Assembly (NCBI GenBank): GCA_963753135.1
Contig: CAVWBA010000024.1
Coordinates: 62,001 to 126,000 of the forward strand
Direction of reading: 5' to 3'
Source of the DNA: Roseiarcus sp963753135
GTDB lineage: Bacteria > Pseudomonadota > Alphaproteobacteria > Rhizobiales > Beijerinckiaceae
Length of the DNA: 64,000 nucleotides
The position numbers and the translations under genes were made by a program. Numbering within the stretch: the stretch's first letter is position 1; the number at the start of each line of letters is the position of its first letter. Under the pieces are notes generated by a model. The model worked only from the letters and a program-made list of their open reading frames with translations, was not told the DNA's origin and did not search any database. Positions 24,077-33,817 of this stretch are shown one piece after another.

Positions 24077-25584
24077 ATGTCGTTTAGTCGACCCCCCTAT
24101 TCCTTCCGTGCGGCGCTCTTGGGCGCTGTCGCGCTGGCGGCCCTGGGCGGGTTCGTGGCTCGAAACCTCGGTCGCGCCTGTTTCCGCCGCCGCCACGACC
24201 AGCGCTGCAAGCTCCAGCCGGCCCGGCCTCGTTCGCCGATGTCGTCGACCGCGTGAAGCCGGCCGTCGTTTCGGTCAAGGTTAAGCTCAGCGACGCCGAC
24301 CAGGTCGATGACGAGGATTCAGACGGGATTCCGGGAATGCCGGACATTCCGAAAAACAGCCCATTCTACCATTTCTTCCGCCACTTCGGCATGCCGGACG
24401 ACAATGACGGCCAGGATCACGGCGACCGCCCGCCGCGCCATCATTTTGCGCAGGCTCAAGGGTCCGGATTTTTCATCTCCGGCGACGGCTACATCGTCAC
24501 CAACAACCATGTCGTCGACCACGCCTCGGAGGTGACCATCACCACTTCCGACGGGAAGACGATGCCGGCCAAGGTGATCGGCGTCGACAGCAAGACGGAT
24601 CTTGCGCTCCTGAAGGCCGACGGCCACGACTTCCCCTATGTGACGTTCGCCGCTCACACGCCGCGCGTCGGCGATTGGGTGATCGCGGTCGGCAACCCGT
24701 TCGGTCTCGGCGGGACGGTGACCGCGGGAATCGTCTCGGCTCGCGGACGCGATATCGGCTCCGGCCCCTATGACGATTTCCTGCAGATCGACGCGCCGGT
24801 CAATCACGGCAATTCCGGCGGTCCGACCTTCAACGCCGAAGGCGAGGTGGTGGGCGTCAACACCGCGATCTTCTCGCCATCGGGCGGCAGCGTCGGCATC
24901 GGCTTCGCCATCGCCAGCGACGTCGTCAAGAACGTCGTGGAGCAGCTCAAGGATACCGGTTCCGTCACCCGCGGCTGGATCGGCGTGCAGATCCAGAATG
25001 TGACCGCGGATCTGGCCGATGATCTCGGCCTCAAGGGGACAACCGGCGCCCTCGTGGCCGCTGCGCAGAAGGATTCGCCCGCCGCGGCTGCGGGGGTTAA
25101 GAGCGGCGATGTGATCACCGCGGTCGATGGCGAGACCGTCGCCGATCCGCACGACCTCGCCCGCCGGATCGCGGCGCTTGGTCCGAAGAAGACCGTCAAG
25201 CTCGCGATCATCCGGAACGGTTCGCCGATGACCATCGACGTGATTCTCGGAACCATGCCCGCCGACAAGACGGCGAGTGCGGAAATGCGAAACTCCGATG
25301 ACAACGAGGGTTCGGCGCTGGCTAAGCTGGGGCTCACCTTGCGTCCCGCCCATGGCCAGGCAGGCGTGGTCGTTGCTGACGTCGACCCGGACGGCGCGGC
25401 GGCGGACAAGGGCCTGAAGCAGGGCGACGTCATCCTCGAAGTCGCTGGCAAGTCGGTCAGCCGGCCGGCCGAGGTCGCCCAGGCGATCGACGCCGCAAAG
25501 TCGGACGGAAAGAAGTCGGTTCTCGTGCGCGTCAAGTCCAACGATGGAGAGCACTATCTGACGCTGCCTACGCGCGCGTCCTAA
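24077..25584 (+). CDS. Periplasmic serine protease/chaperone, HtrA/DegP family (shifted N-terminus)
   Basis: A Do-like protease that degrades or refolds damaged periplasmic proteins. The trypsin-like domain shows the triad H in TNNHVVDHAS, D in DSKTDLALLK and S in NHGNSGGPTF, and two PDZ domains follow (GWIGVQIQNV onward, and the C-terminal GVVVADVDPDGAAADKGL). The signal peptide (SFRAALLGAVALAALGGF) is in another frame. One extra base near 24164-24168, in a run of A, and another near 24220-24224 bring it in line with ASFADVVDRVKPAVVSV, giving about 501 residues. The uninterrupted part starts near 24224. It precedes a two-component pair, an arrangement known in Hyphomicrobiales. Confidence 0.9.
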
Positions 25585-25730
25585 TATCGTGGCGTCTTGC
25601 GGTTTCGCCGTCGGATGCCAACATGAAATGGACGGAAGGGTTAATGGGCTTGTCCCCGGCCCGGCGCATAGCGCGCCCTTCCGTTCAAGTCGGCGGTCGC
25701 CATATCCCCGCCCGCGCGACCCCGACAAAG

Positions 25731-25778
25731 TGGCGGCAGGTCCCATAATCCCCCGCGGACCTGCCGCCATCCTTTTTT
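25731..25778 (+). terminator. Intrinsic terminator after htrA
   Basis: A 13-bp perfect stem (TGGCGGCAGGTCC / GGACCTGCCGCCA) with a 13-base loop is followed by TCCTTTTTT. It is the clearest intrinsic terminator in the window and separates htrA from the response regulator gene, whose start follows 26 bases later. Confidence 0.9.
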
Positions 25779-25803
25779 GGCCTCAGGCCTAAGGATTCGC
25801 TAT

Positions 25804-26496
25804 ATGTCGGACATGCGCATCCTTATCATCGAAGACGATCGCGACGCGGCTGCGTATCTGTCCAAGGCGTTCCGCGAAGCCGGACATGTCGCCGACCAGG
25901 CCAATGACGGCGTGACCGGATACGATTTGGCGCTTGAAGGGGCTTATGACGTCGCCATCGTCGACCGCATGTTGCCGAAGATGGACGGCTTGACCTTGGT
26001 CGGCGCGCTTCGCGAGCAGAAAAACGAGACGCCGGTCCTGATCCTGTCGGCGCTGGGCCAGGTCGACGACCGGGTCAAGGGCTTACGCGCCGGCGGCGAC
26101 GATTATCTGTCAAAGCCTTATGCGTTCTCCGAGCTCCTGGCCCGGGTCGAGGCGCTGGCGCGCCGCGGCCCCAAGGGCGCGCCGGAGGAGACGGTGCTCA
26201 GGGTCGCGGATCTCACGCTTGACCGCCTGTCGCACAAAGTCACTCGCCGGTCCGAGGAGATCGTTTTGCAGCCGCGCGAATTTCGGTTGCTCGAATATCT
26301 GATGCAGAACGCCGGCAAGGTGGTCACGCGCACCATGCTGCTCGAACATGTGTGGGACTATCACTTCGATCCACAGACCAATGTGATCGATGTGCACGTG
26401 TCGCGCCTGCGCGCCAAGATCGATCGCGATTTCGATGCGCCGCTCTTGAACACGGTTCGCGGCGCCGGTTACATGATTCGTGACGGCGCTCGGTAA
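25804..26496 (+). CDS. OmpR-family response regulator
   Basis: A 230-residue two-domain regulator. The receiver has the acidic pair in IIEDDRD, the phosphoacceptor D54 in VDRMLPKMDG, and the conserved lysine in LSKPYAFSEL. The winged-helix output domain has LQPREFRLLEYLM and NVIDVHVSRLRAKID. The ATG at 25804 has AAGGA nine bases upstream; a second ATG three codons on is possible. It overlaps the kinase gene by 17 bases, so the pair is coupled. The target genes are not shown by sequence; htrA is a candidate by position. Confidence 0.95.
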   Translation: MSDMRILIIEDDRDAAAYLSKAFREAGHVADQANDGVTGYDLALEGAYDVAIVDRMLPKMDGLTLVGALREQKNETPVLILSALGQVDDRVKGLRAGGDDYLSKPYAFSELLARVEALARRGPKGAPEETVLRVADLTLDRLSHKVTRRSEEIVLQPREFRLLEYLMQNAGKVVTRTMLLEHVWDYHFDPQTNVIDVHVSRLRAKIDRDFDAPLLNTVRGAGYMIRDGAR

Positions 26497-27928
26497 GCTC
26501 TTTGGCGCCACCGCTTTTCGCCTCGCGCTGGCGATCCTTCTTCTCAGCGCGATCGGCGCCGGCGTAGTCCTCTACATCATCGCTTGGCAGGTCGAGTCGG
26601 TGGTGGACCGCGAGATTTCACGGACCATCGACGCAGAAGCCCAAGGCCTCATCGACGCCTTCGACAATGCAGGGATAAGAAGGCTCGAATCCGTCATCGA
26701 GGCGCGCAAACGCGAACCCGGCGCCCCCCTCTACTTGCTCACCAACCCGATCGGCGAACCGCTCGCCGGCAATGTCGAGCAGATCCCCGCCGAAGTGCTG
26801 CTGCACCCCGGCTTTCTGCCCATCATGTACCGCGGCACCGGGAGCAGCGAACGCGGGCGGCAGGCGCTGGTTGGCGTCTATATTCTGCCAGGCGGCTTCC
26901 GGCTCTTGATCGGGCATGATCTCGGCGACCGCGCCCGCATCGGCAAGGTGATGGTGCGGGCGCTCGCGCTTTCGCTCATATTCTTCGCCGCTCTTGGCGC
27001 GGTCGGGGCGCTGTTCGTGGCCCGGCGCGTGCTCAAGCGGATCGACGACATGAACACCTCGGCGCAGGGAATCATGGCCGGCGACCTTACCCGTCGCCTG
27101 CCAGTGTCCGGTTCCGGCGACGAATTGGACCGGCTGGCGGAAGGCTTGAACGAGATGCTCGGACGAATCTCCGAGCTGATGGCGGGCCTGCAGGAAGTTT
27201 CCGACAACATCGCGCACGACCTGCGAACGCCGCTCACCCGCCTGCGCAACCACGCTGAAGCGGCGCTCGCGTTCGGCGGCGACGCCGCGGCCTATCGTCA
27301 GGCGCTGGAGAAGACGATCGAGGAATCGGACCAGCTCATCCGCATTTTTAATGCGCTGCTGCTGATCGCGCGCGCGGAAGCGGGGGGAGATCTGGGGCCG
27401 CTTGAGCCTCTCGACATCGGCGAGGCGGCGAGGAGCGTCGCCGAGCTTTACGAGCCGATCGCAGAGGAAGAAGGCGTGGCGCTGACGGTCCGCGCCGACG
27501 ACGGGCTCACCGTCCGGGGAAACCGCGAGCTGATCGGTCAGGCGATCGCCAATCTCGTCGACAACGCGCTCAAATATGGCGCGCCGCAAAAGGGCGACGC
27601 CGCGGCGAAACCCGATGTCGTCATCACGGCGCGTCGGGCCGGCAAATCCGTCGTGCTGACGATCGCCGACCGAGGTCCCGGAATTGCCCCGGCAGACCGG
27701 GCGCGGGCGCTCGATCGATTTGTCCGGCTCGAGGGCTCGCGTTCGCGGCCGGGTTCCGGGCTCGGACTTTCGCTTGCCGCCGCGGTCGCCCGCATGCATG
27801 GCGGAACGGTCGAACTCGAGGACAATCAGCCCGGACTTCGCGTGCGCCTCACCTTGCCGGCGACCAACGACCCGCCAAAACCGCTGGCCCCGGCGGACCT
27901 CGTCTTGAATGACCGCCACGCTCGCTGA
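26480..27928 (+). CDS. HAMP-domain sensor histidine kinase
   Basis: A 482-residue inner-membrane kinase. Membrane helices at about residues 12-34 and 160-180 enclose a periplasmic sensor of about 125 residues. A HAMP segment follows (MNTSAQGIMAGDLTRRLPV), then the phosphoaccepting H246 in DNIAHDLRTPLTRLRNHAE, the N box (LVDNALKYG), and G boxes DRGPGI and GSGLGLS. It starts with GTG within the regulator gene and ends 20 bases into glnE. The signal sensed is unknown; a periplasmic or envelope stress cue would fit the neighbouring htrA. Confidence 0.95.
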   Translation: MTALGKLFGATAFRLALAILLLSAIGAGVVLYIIAWQVESVVDREISRTIDAEAQGLIDAFDNAGIRRLESVIEARKREPGAPLYLLTNPIGEPLAGNVEQIPAEVLLHPGFLPIMYRGTGSSERGRQALVGVYILPGGFRLLIGHDLGDRARIGKVMVRALALSLIFFAALGAVGALFVARRVLKRIDDMNTSAQGIMAGDLTRRLPVSGSGDELDRLAEGLNEMLGRISELMAGLQEVSDNIAHDLRTPLTRLRNHAEAALAFGGDAAAYRQALEKTIEESDQLIRIFNALLLIARAEAGGDLGPLEPLDIGEAARSVAELYEPIAEEEGVALTVRADDGLTVRGNRELIGQAIANLVDNALKYGAPQKGDAAAKPDVVITARRAGKSVVLTIADRGPGIAPADRARALDRFVRLEGSRSRPGSGLGLSLAAAVARMHGGTVELEDNQPGLRVRLTLPATNDPPKPLAPADLVLNDRHAR

Positions 27929-30836
27929 GAGCCTTATCGACGCGCCGCGGCTCTCCGCGTCGGCGCAAGCGCGCCGCAGCCTTGCCGAGTTGCTCGACGC
28001 TTCGTCGGCCGTGGGGCTTAAGCGCGAACTCCAACGCGGCCGCACGCGGGATGTCCTTCTGGGCCTCGCCGATCATTCGCCTTACCTCTGGGCGCTCATC
28101 CAGGAAAACCCGGCCCGGCTCGTCCGGCTCTTGAAGCGTCCGCCTGGCGAATCGCTCGACGCGCTCGTTCAGGCTTTGGCCTTCAGACGCGACGAGCACG
28201 AGGCGGAGCTCATGCCGGCGCTCAGACGCGCCAAACGCGAATCGGCGCTTTTGATCGCGCTGGCCGACATCGGCGGCGTCTGGGACGTCGCTCAGGCGAC
28301 CGAAGCGCTGACCCGCTTCGCCGACGCCGCTGTCGGCGCCGCAGTCAATTTCCTCATGCGCAAGCACGCGCGCTCTCGCCTTTTGAAGCTCGATCCGGAC
28401 GCTCCCGATATTGAGAACGGCTCGGGCCTGGTCGTGCTGGCGCTTGGCAAGCATGGCGCGCGCGAGCTCAATTATTCGAGCGACGTCGATCTGATCGTGC
28501 TGTACGACCCCGCGGCGCCCTCCATTCCACCCGGAACGGAGCCGGGACCGATGTTCGCGCGCCTGACGCGAACGCTGGCGCGCCTCCTGCAAGAGCGGAC
28601 GAGCGATGGCTACGTGCTGAGGGTCGATCTGCGCTTGCGGCCCGATCCGGCCTCGACGCCGGTCGCGCTCTCGACGTCAAGCGCCTATCAATATTACGAG
28701 ACGGTCGGCCAGAACTGGGAACGCGCGGCGCTGATCAAAGCCCGTCCAGCGGCGGGCGACCTCAAGCTTGGCGAGCGCTTCCTCGCCGACCTCGCGCCGT
28801 TCATCTGGCGCAAGTATTTCGACTATGCCGCGATCGCCGATATCCACGCCATGAAGCGCCAGATCCACGCGGTGCGCGGCCACGAGCAAGTCGTCGTGCC
28901 CGGCCACGATGTCAAGCTTGGACGCGGCGGCATCCGAGAGATCGAGTTCTTCGTCCAGACGCAGCAGCTGATCTTTGGCGGGCGCCGTCCGCAGATGCGG
29001 GGGTCGCGCACGCTCGACATGCTCGAGCGACTTTGCGCCGACAAGTGGATCAGCGCGGAAGCCGTCGACGATCTCACTCAGGCCTATACGTACCTGCGTC
29101 GCGTCGAGCATCGGCTGCAGATGGTCGCCGACGAGCAGACCCAGCGCCTTCCGTTCGAGCGAGAGGCGCTGACCCGCTTCGCCAACTTCTGCGGCTGTGC
29201 TGAGCTCGACGGGTTCGCCGCCGACCTGACCCATCACCTGACCCAGGTCGAGCGGCACTACGCCCGGCTGTTCGAGGACGCGCCGGCGCTCAGCGTGGCC
29301 TTAGGCGACCTCGTCTTCACCGGCGTCAGCGACGATCCCGAGACGCTCGCCACCTTAAGCGCGCTTGGCTTTCAGCGGCCGGAAGCCGCGGCGGAGACCG
29401 TACGCGGCTGGCACTTCGGCCGGCGAGCCGCCGTCCGCAGCGCCCGCGCGCGCGAAGTGCTGACGGAACTGACGCCGGCCCTGCTCGAAGCCTTTGCCGG
29501 ATCGGGCGACCCGGACGCCGCGCTTTCCGCCTTCGACGAAGCGCTGGCGCGCATGCCAGCGAGCGTCGAGCTCCTGTCGATCCTGCGCTCGAACGCGTCC
29601 TTGCGCGAGCTGTTCGGCGACGTGCTCGGCAGCGCCCCGCGGCTCGCGCAGGTGATCGCGACCCGGCCGCATGTGCTCGACGCAGCGATCGACCCTGGGC
29701 GCAGCCTCGACTTCGGCTTAAGCTTCGGCGACGAGGCGATGGGCGCGCGGGTCGAGACGTTCGTCGCCCAAGGGCAAAGCTTCGAGGACGCTCTGAACCG
29801 GGCGCGCGACTTCGCCGCCGAGGAAATGTTTCATATCGGCCTCAATCTGCTCTCGGGGCGCCTCGATCCCGACCGGGCCGGACGCGCCTATAGCGCGCTG
29901 GCGCAGGGGTTGATCGCCGCGCTGCTCAAACGCGTGATCGAGGCCTTCCAAGCCGAGCATGGGCGCATTCGCGGCGGCCGGGTCGCGATTGTCGCGCTTG
30001 GCAAGCTCGGCTCACGCGAGATGACCGCGGCCTCCGATCTCGACCTCATGCTCATCTATGATTTTCCCGCCAACGCCAGCGAGTCCGACGGGCGGAAGCG
30101 TCTGGGTCCCAGCCTTTATTATGCGCGCCTGACGCAGCGGCTCATCTCGGCCTTGACCGCGCCGACCAAAGCGGGGCGCCTCTATGAAGTCGACATGCGG
30201 CTCAGGCCATCCGGGCGCCAAGGTCCGCTTGCGACCCAGTTCGCGTCGTTCAAGATTTACCAAGAGGACGAAGCGGAGACCTGGGAGCACATGGCGCTCA
30301 CCCGCGCCCGCTTCCTCGGAGGCGATAAGAGCCTCGGGGCCGCCGTCACCAAAACGGTGCAGGAGACGCTGACCCGCGAGCGTGACGCCGCCAAAATCGC
30401 TCAGGAAACGCGCGCCATGCGCGGGCTCATCGCGAGGGAAAAGGGCGACAGCGACATCTGGGACCTGAAGCTCGTCGCAGGCGGCCTCATCGACATCGAG
30501 TTCATCGCCCAATATCTGCAATTGGCCTTCGCGCGCCAGCATCCCGCGATCCTCGACGTCTCGACCCGCAAGGTCGTGGAAGAGGCAGGCCACGCGGGCC
30601 TGATCACGCCCGAACAGGCCGAGGTCCTCATCGACGCGCATCGCCTCTACACCGACGCGACCCAGTTCATGCGCTTGTCGACCTCCGGCCCGTTCGATCC
30701 CGCCAAGGCCGCAGCAGGCGTCAAGCGCCGCATCGCGGCGGCTGTCGGTTTTCCAGATTTTGAGGCGTTCGCGGCCGCGCTCGGGGAGGCGCGCCGGCGC
30801 GTGCGGGCGGCTTTCGAGGCGATCCTCCCCGGTTAG
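27909..30836 (+). CDS. glnE: Bifunctional glutamine synthetase adenylyltransferase/adenylyl-removing enzyme
   Basis: A 975-residue enzyme that adds AMP to glutamine synthetase when nitrogen is plentiful and removes it when scarce, under control of PII. Two nucleotidyltransferase domains are visible: the N-terminal removing domain with ALGKHGARELNYSSDVDLIV, and the C-terminal adenylating domain with ALGKLGSREMTAASDLDLML. Each is followed by a helical PII-uridylyl-type domain (for example GGIREIEFFVQTQQLIFGG). Length is typical. It overlaps the kinase gene by 20 bases. Confidence 0.97.
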   Translation: MTATLAESLIDAPRLSASAQARRSLAELLDASSAVGLKRELQRGRTRDVLLGLADHSPYLWALIQENPARLVRLLKRPPGESLDALVQALAFRRDEHEAELMPALRRAKRESALLIALADIGGVWDVAQATEALTRFADAAVGAAVNFLMRKHARSRLLKLDPDAPDIENGSGLVVLALGKHGARELNYSSDVDLIVLYDPAAPSIPPGTEPGPMFARLTRTLARLLQERTSDGYVLRVDLRLRPDPASTPVALSTSSAYQYYETVGQNWERAALIKARPAAGDLKLGERFLADLAPFIWRKYFDYAAIADIHAMKRQIHAVRGHEQVVVPGHDVKLGRGGIREIEFFVQTQQLIFGGRRPQMRGSRTLDMLERLCADKWISAEAVDDLTQAYTYLRRVEHRLQMVADEQTQRLPFEREALTRFANFCGCAELDGFAADLTHHLTQVERHYARLFEDAPALSVALGDLVFTGVSDDPETLATLSALGFQRPEAAAETVRGWHFGRRAAVRSARAREVLTELTPALLEAFAGSGDPDAALSAFDEALARMPASVELLSILRSNASLRELFGDVLGSAPRLAQVIATRPHVLDAAIDPGRSLDFGLSFGDEAMGARVETFVAQGQSFEDALNRARDFAAEEMFHIGLNLLSGRLDPDRAGRAYSALAQGLIAALLKRVIEAFQAEHGRIRGGRVAIVALGKLGSREMTAASDLDLMLIYDFPANASESDGRKRLGPSLYYARLTQRLISALTAPTKAGRLYEVDMRLRPSGRQGPLATQFASFKIYQEDEAETWEHMALTRARFLGGDKSLGAAVTKTVQETLTRERDAAKIAQETRAMRGLIAREKGDSDIWDLKLVAGGLIDIEFIAQYLQLAFARQHPAILDVSTRKVVEEAGHAGLITPEQAEVLIDAHRLYTDATQFMRLSTSGPFDPAKAAAGVKRRIAAAVGFPDFEAFAAALGEARRRVRAAFEAILPG

Positions 30837-30917
30837 AGCCGTCTGCGCTAGGATTTGCGTCGATCCGGCGCGACGCGTTGACAAGCGCGCGAGGAATAAC
30901 GTTGGGGATTTTACGCA

Positions 30918-31790
30918 ATGACAACGCTCCGTCAGGTTCTGAACGCCCGCCCCAAGGATCGCGTGATCGTGGCGCCCGGCGTCTACGATATGGTCTCGCT
31001 GCGGATGGCGGCGGCAATGGGTTTCGAGGCCCTTTACATGACCGGCTACGGTGTGGTCGCCTCCCATCTCGGGCTTCCCGACGCCGGCCTCGCAAGCTAT
31101 TCCGACATGGTGGGCCGCGTCGAAGCAATGGCTCGCGCGGTCGACATCCCGCTCATCGCCGATGGCGACACGGGCTATGGGGGACTCCTGAACGTCAGTC
31201 ATACGGTTCGCGGCTACGAGCGGGCCGGCGCCGCTGCCATCCAGCTCGAGGACCAGGAGTTCCCCAAGAAGTGCGGGCACACGCCCCAGCGCCGCGTTAT
31301 TCCGATAGAGGAGATGGTCCGCAAGATCGCGGTCGCCGCGGAAGCGCGAACGAGCCCCGATTTTCTCATCATCGCCCGCACCGATGCGCGCACCTCGAAA
31401 GGCTTGCCGGAGGCGATCCATCGCGCGCGGACTTACGCCGAGGCCGGCGCTGACATGTTGTTCATCGAGTCGCCGGAAAGCGAAGACGAGCTGGTGACGA
31501 TCGGCCGCGAGCTCGGCGACAAGCCGCTCATGGCCAATATGGTCGAGGGGGGCGGGCGCACGCCCCTATTGAGCAATCAACGGCTGGCCGAGATCGGCTT
31601 TGCGCTCGCCATCCATCCGATCGCCGGCATCCTCAGCGCCGCCGCGGCGCTCGAGACGGTTTATCGGCAGATCCGCGACACAGGCTCGTCGCTCGGCTCA
31701 CGTGCGCCGGTATACTCGTTTGCGGACATGAACCGCCTCATGGGATTGGAGGCGGTGTTGCGCTTCGATCAGGCGCACGCTGAGAGTTGA
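30918..31790 (+). CDS. Isocitrate lyase/PEP mutase family enzyme
   Basis: A 290-residue TIM-barrel enzyme of the family that includes methylisocitrate lyase, PEP mutase and oxaloacetate decarboxylases. Landmarks are APGVYDMVSLRMAAAMGFEA, the metal-binding DGDTGYGG, and the signature loop EFPKKCGHTPQRRVI carrying KKCGH. The sequence differs enough from PrpB that I do not name a substrate; a C-C lyase or decarboxylase acting on a 2-oxo acid is likely. It has its own leader downstream of glnE and precedes an MHS transporter, possibly for a related acid. Confidence 0.88.
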   Translation: MTTLRQVLNARPKDRVIVAPGVYDMVSLRMAAAMGFEALYMTGYGVVASHLGLPDAGLASYSDMVGRVEAMARAVDIPLIADGDTGYGGLLNVSHTVRGYERAGAAAIQLEDQEFPKKCGHTPQRRVIPIEEMVRKIAVAAEARTSPDFLIIARTDARTSKGLPEAIHRARTYAEAGADMLFIESPESEDELVTIGRELGDKPLMANMVEGGGRTPLLSNQRLAEIGFALAIHPIAGILSAAAALETVYRQIRDTGSSLGSRAPVYSFADMNRLMGLEAVLRFDQAHAES

Positions 31791-31859
31791 AACAAGAAGC
31801 TGAACCGCGGCGGCGCGCTCTGTCGAGCCGCCGCTGAAAAACTGATCGAGGAAACGACC

Positions 31860-33144
31860 ATGGCGACAATAGCGGCTTCGGCGACAAGGGAGGCCCGGAG
31901 CGCGGGCGTCGGCAAAATCGCGCTCGCGAGCCTCGTCGGCACGACGATCGAGTTCTACGACTTCTATATTTTCGGCACCGCGGCCGCGCTCGTTTTCGGG
32001 CCGATGTTCTTCCCGAAATCCGCGCCCGCAACTCAGACGCTCAACGCCTATCTCACCTTCGGCATCGCCTTCCTTGCGCGTCCCGTCGGCTCGTTCCTGT
32101 TCGGCCATTTCGGCGATCGCATCGGACGCAAGTCCACGCTCGTCGCCACCATGATAACGATGGGGCTGGCGACGACGCTGATCGGCGCGCTGCCGTCTTA
32201 CGCCAGCGCCGGCGTGTTCGCCCCATGGGCGCTCGCCGCTTTGCGCTTCCTGCAAGGGGTGGGGACTCGGCGGTGAATGGGGCGGGGCGGCGCTCATCGC
32301 CGTCGAGAACGCGCCAGAGGGAAAACGGGCATGGTACGGCATGTTCCCGCAGCTCGGCCCGCCGATTGGCTTCCTCATTGCGACCGGCCTCTTTCTTCTG
32401 CTGCTGATCGGATTTGGCGAAGCGGCGTTCGTCGACTGGGCGTGGCGGGTTCCCTTTCTCCTGAGCGCCGTTCTGGTGGCGATCGGACTCTATGTGCGTG
32501 TCTCGCTCGAGGAGACGCCGGCGTTCAAGGCCCTCGATCAGGACGAGCGCGCCGCGGTCCCGCTCACGACGATTCTTCGCGACCATCTGAGAGCGCTGAT
32601 TCAGGGATCGCTCGCGATCGTCGTCTGTTACGCGCTCTTCTACATCTCGACCGTCTATGCGCTGGGCTACGGCGTGCGGGCGCTTGGAATTCCTCGCGTG
32701 CACTTCCTCGGATTGCTGTGCGGGGCGGTCGTCTTCATGGCGCTCGCAACCCCACTCTCCGCCGCGCTCGCGGACCGCTTTGGCCGGCGGCCGGTGCTGC
32801 TCGTTTCCGCCGTCGTCGCGATCCTCGTCGGGCTCGCGATGCCGTGGCTGATGGCGGGAGGCTACGTCGGCGTCTTCGCCTTCCTAGCGCTGGCTCTCGG
32901 CGCGATGGGGCTCACCTTCGCGCCGCTCGGCGCGCTTTTGCCGGAGCTCTTTCCCGTCCCCGTCCGCTACACCGGCGCAGCCAGCGCTTATAATCTCGGC
33001 GGCATCCTCGGCGCCTCCTTCGCGCCGTCGCTCGCGCAGGTCTTAGAGGCGCGCGGGGGCGTCGCCTGGGTCGGCTATTACATCGCGGTCGCCGGCGCGA
33101 TCAGTTTTCTTGCGGTGTTCAGCATGCGGGAGACGGGGCGTTGA
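31860..33144 (+). CDS. MHS-family metabolite:proton symporter (one-base shift near 32265)
   Basis: A 12-helix transporter of the metabolite:H+ symporter family (citrate, shikimate or proline/betaine type). The first frame has ASLVGTTIEFYDFYIFGTAA and the loop GHFGDRIGRKSTLV, and breaks at the start of the GGEWGGA motif. The continuation LGGEWGGAALIAVENAPEGK and the C-terminal half (ADRFGRRPVLLVSAV) are in another frame. Removing one A at about 32265 joins them into 427 residues. Sequence error is likely. The substrate is unknown; the neighbouring lyase hints at an organic acid. Confidence 0.88.
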
Positions 33145-33171
33145 CCGGCTTTTCCGCCTTGGCGAGCGCGG

Positions 33172-33792
33172 TCACTTCCCCAGATGCTGGCGGAAATTCT
33201 GCACCGCCTCGCGGAAGCCCTCGTAATTGAGCGGCTGGGCGATCAGGAACGGGCCGATGAGATAGGTTGGCGTTCCCTCGAGGCCGAGCGCCTTGGCCTG
33301 ATCGTCGTTGCGCTTGATGAGACGCTTAATCGCCTTGTCATGCGCGCCGAGGTCGCTGTCGAGCTTCCCCATGTCGACGTTTGCGGCCTTCACCGTCTCC
33401 CGCATCGTCGCTTCCGTCGTCTTCCCCCCTCGGATAGCCATCAGCGCGTCGTGGGCGGCTTGATATTGACCTTGAAGGTTGGCCGCGAGCGCCAGCCGCG
33501 CCCCGTAGACCGACGAGATCGCGAGGATCGGCCAATCCTTGTAGACGAGCCGGATCTCCCCGTCGTTCGCCACGAAGCGCTTGAGATCAGGCGCGGTCGC
33601 CCGGCAATAGGGGCAATTGTAGTCGAGGAAGGCGACAATCGGGATGTTTCCTTTTGGATTCCCGCCGACCGGCGCCTCCGGATCGTCGAGGATCGCCTTG
33701 GCGCCGATCGTCTCCGCGGCGCCGAGCGCCCGGCCGGCGCCCGCCCCGAACGCGGCGAAGCCGGTGAGACGGATAAAGGCTCTGCGGTCCAA
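33172..33792 (-). CDS. DsbA-family thiol protein with Tat-like signal
   Basis: A 206-residue exported thioredoxin-fold protein. I choose the TTG at 33792, since CAGGAGG lies just before it; the frame is open further upstream only through the neighbouring gene's DNA. The N-terminus LDRRAFIRLTGFAAFGAG is a twin-arginine type signal. The active site is CPYC in LDYNCPYCRATAPDLKRF, and the cis-proline loop is in GLEGTPTYLIG. It would oxidise or isomerise disulfides in the periplasm. It lies 26 bases after the DUF29 gene on the same strand. Confidence 0.88.
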   Translation of the reverse strand: MDRRAFIRLTGFAAFGAGAGRALGAAETIGAKAILDDPEAPVGGNPKGNIPIVAFLDYNCPYCRATAPDLKRFVANDGEIRLVYKDWPILAISSVYGARLALAANLQGQYQAAHDALMAIRGGKTTEATMRETVKAANVDMGKLDSDLGAHDKAIKRLIKRNDDQAKALGLEGTPTYLIGPFLIAQPLNYEGFREAVQNFRQHLGK

Positions 33793-33817
33793 TCCAACCT
33801 CCTGGCGCCTTCGCCTC

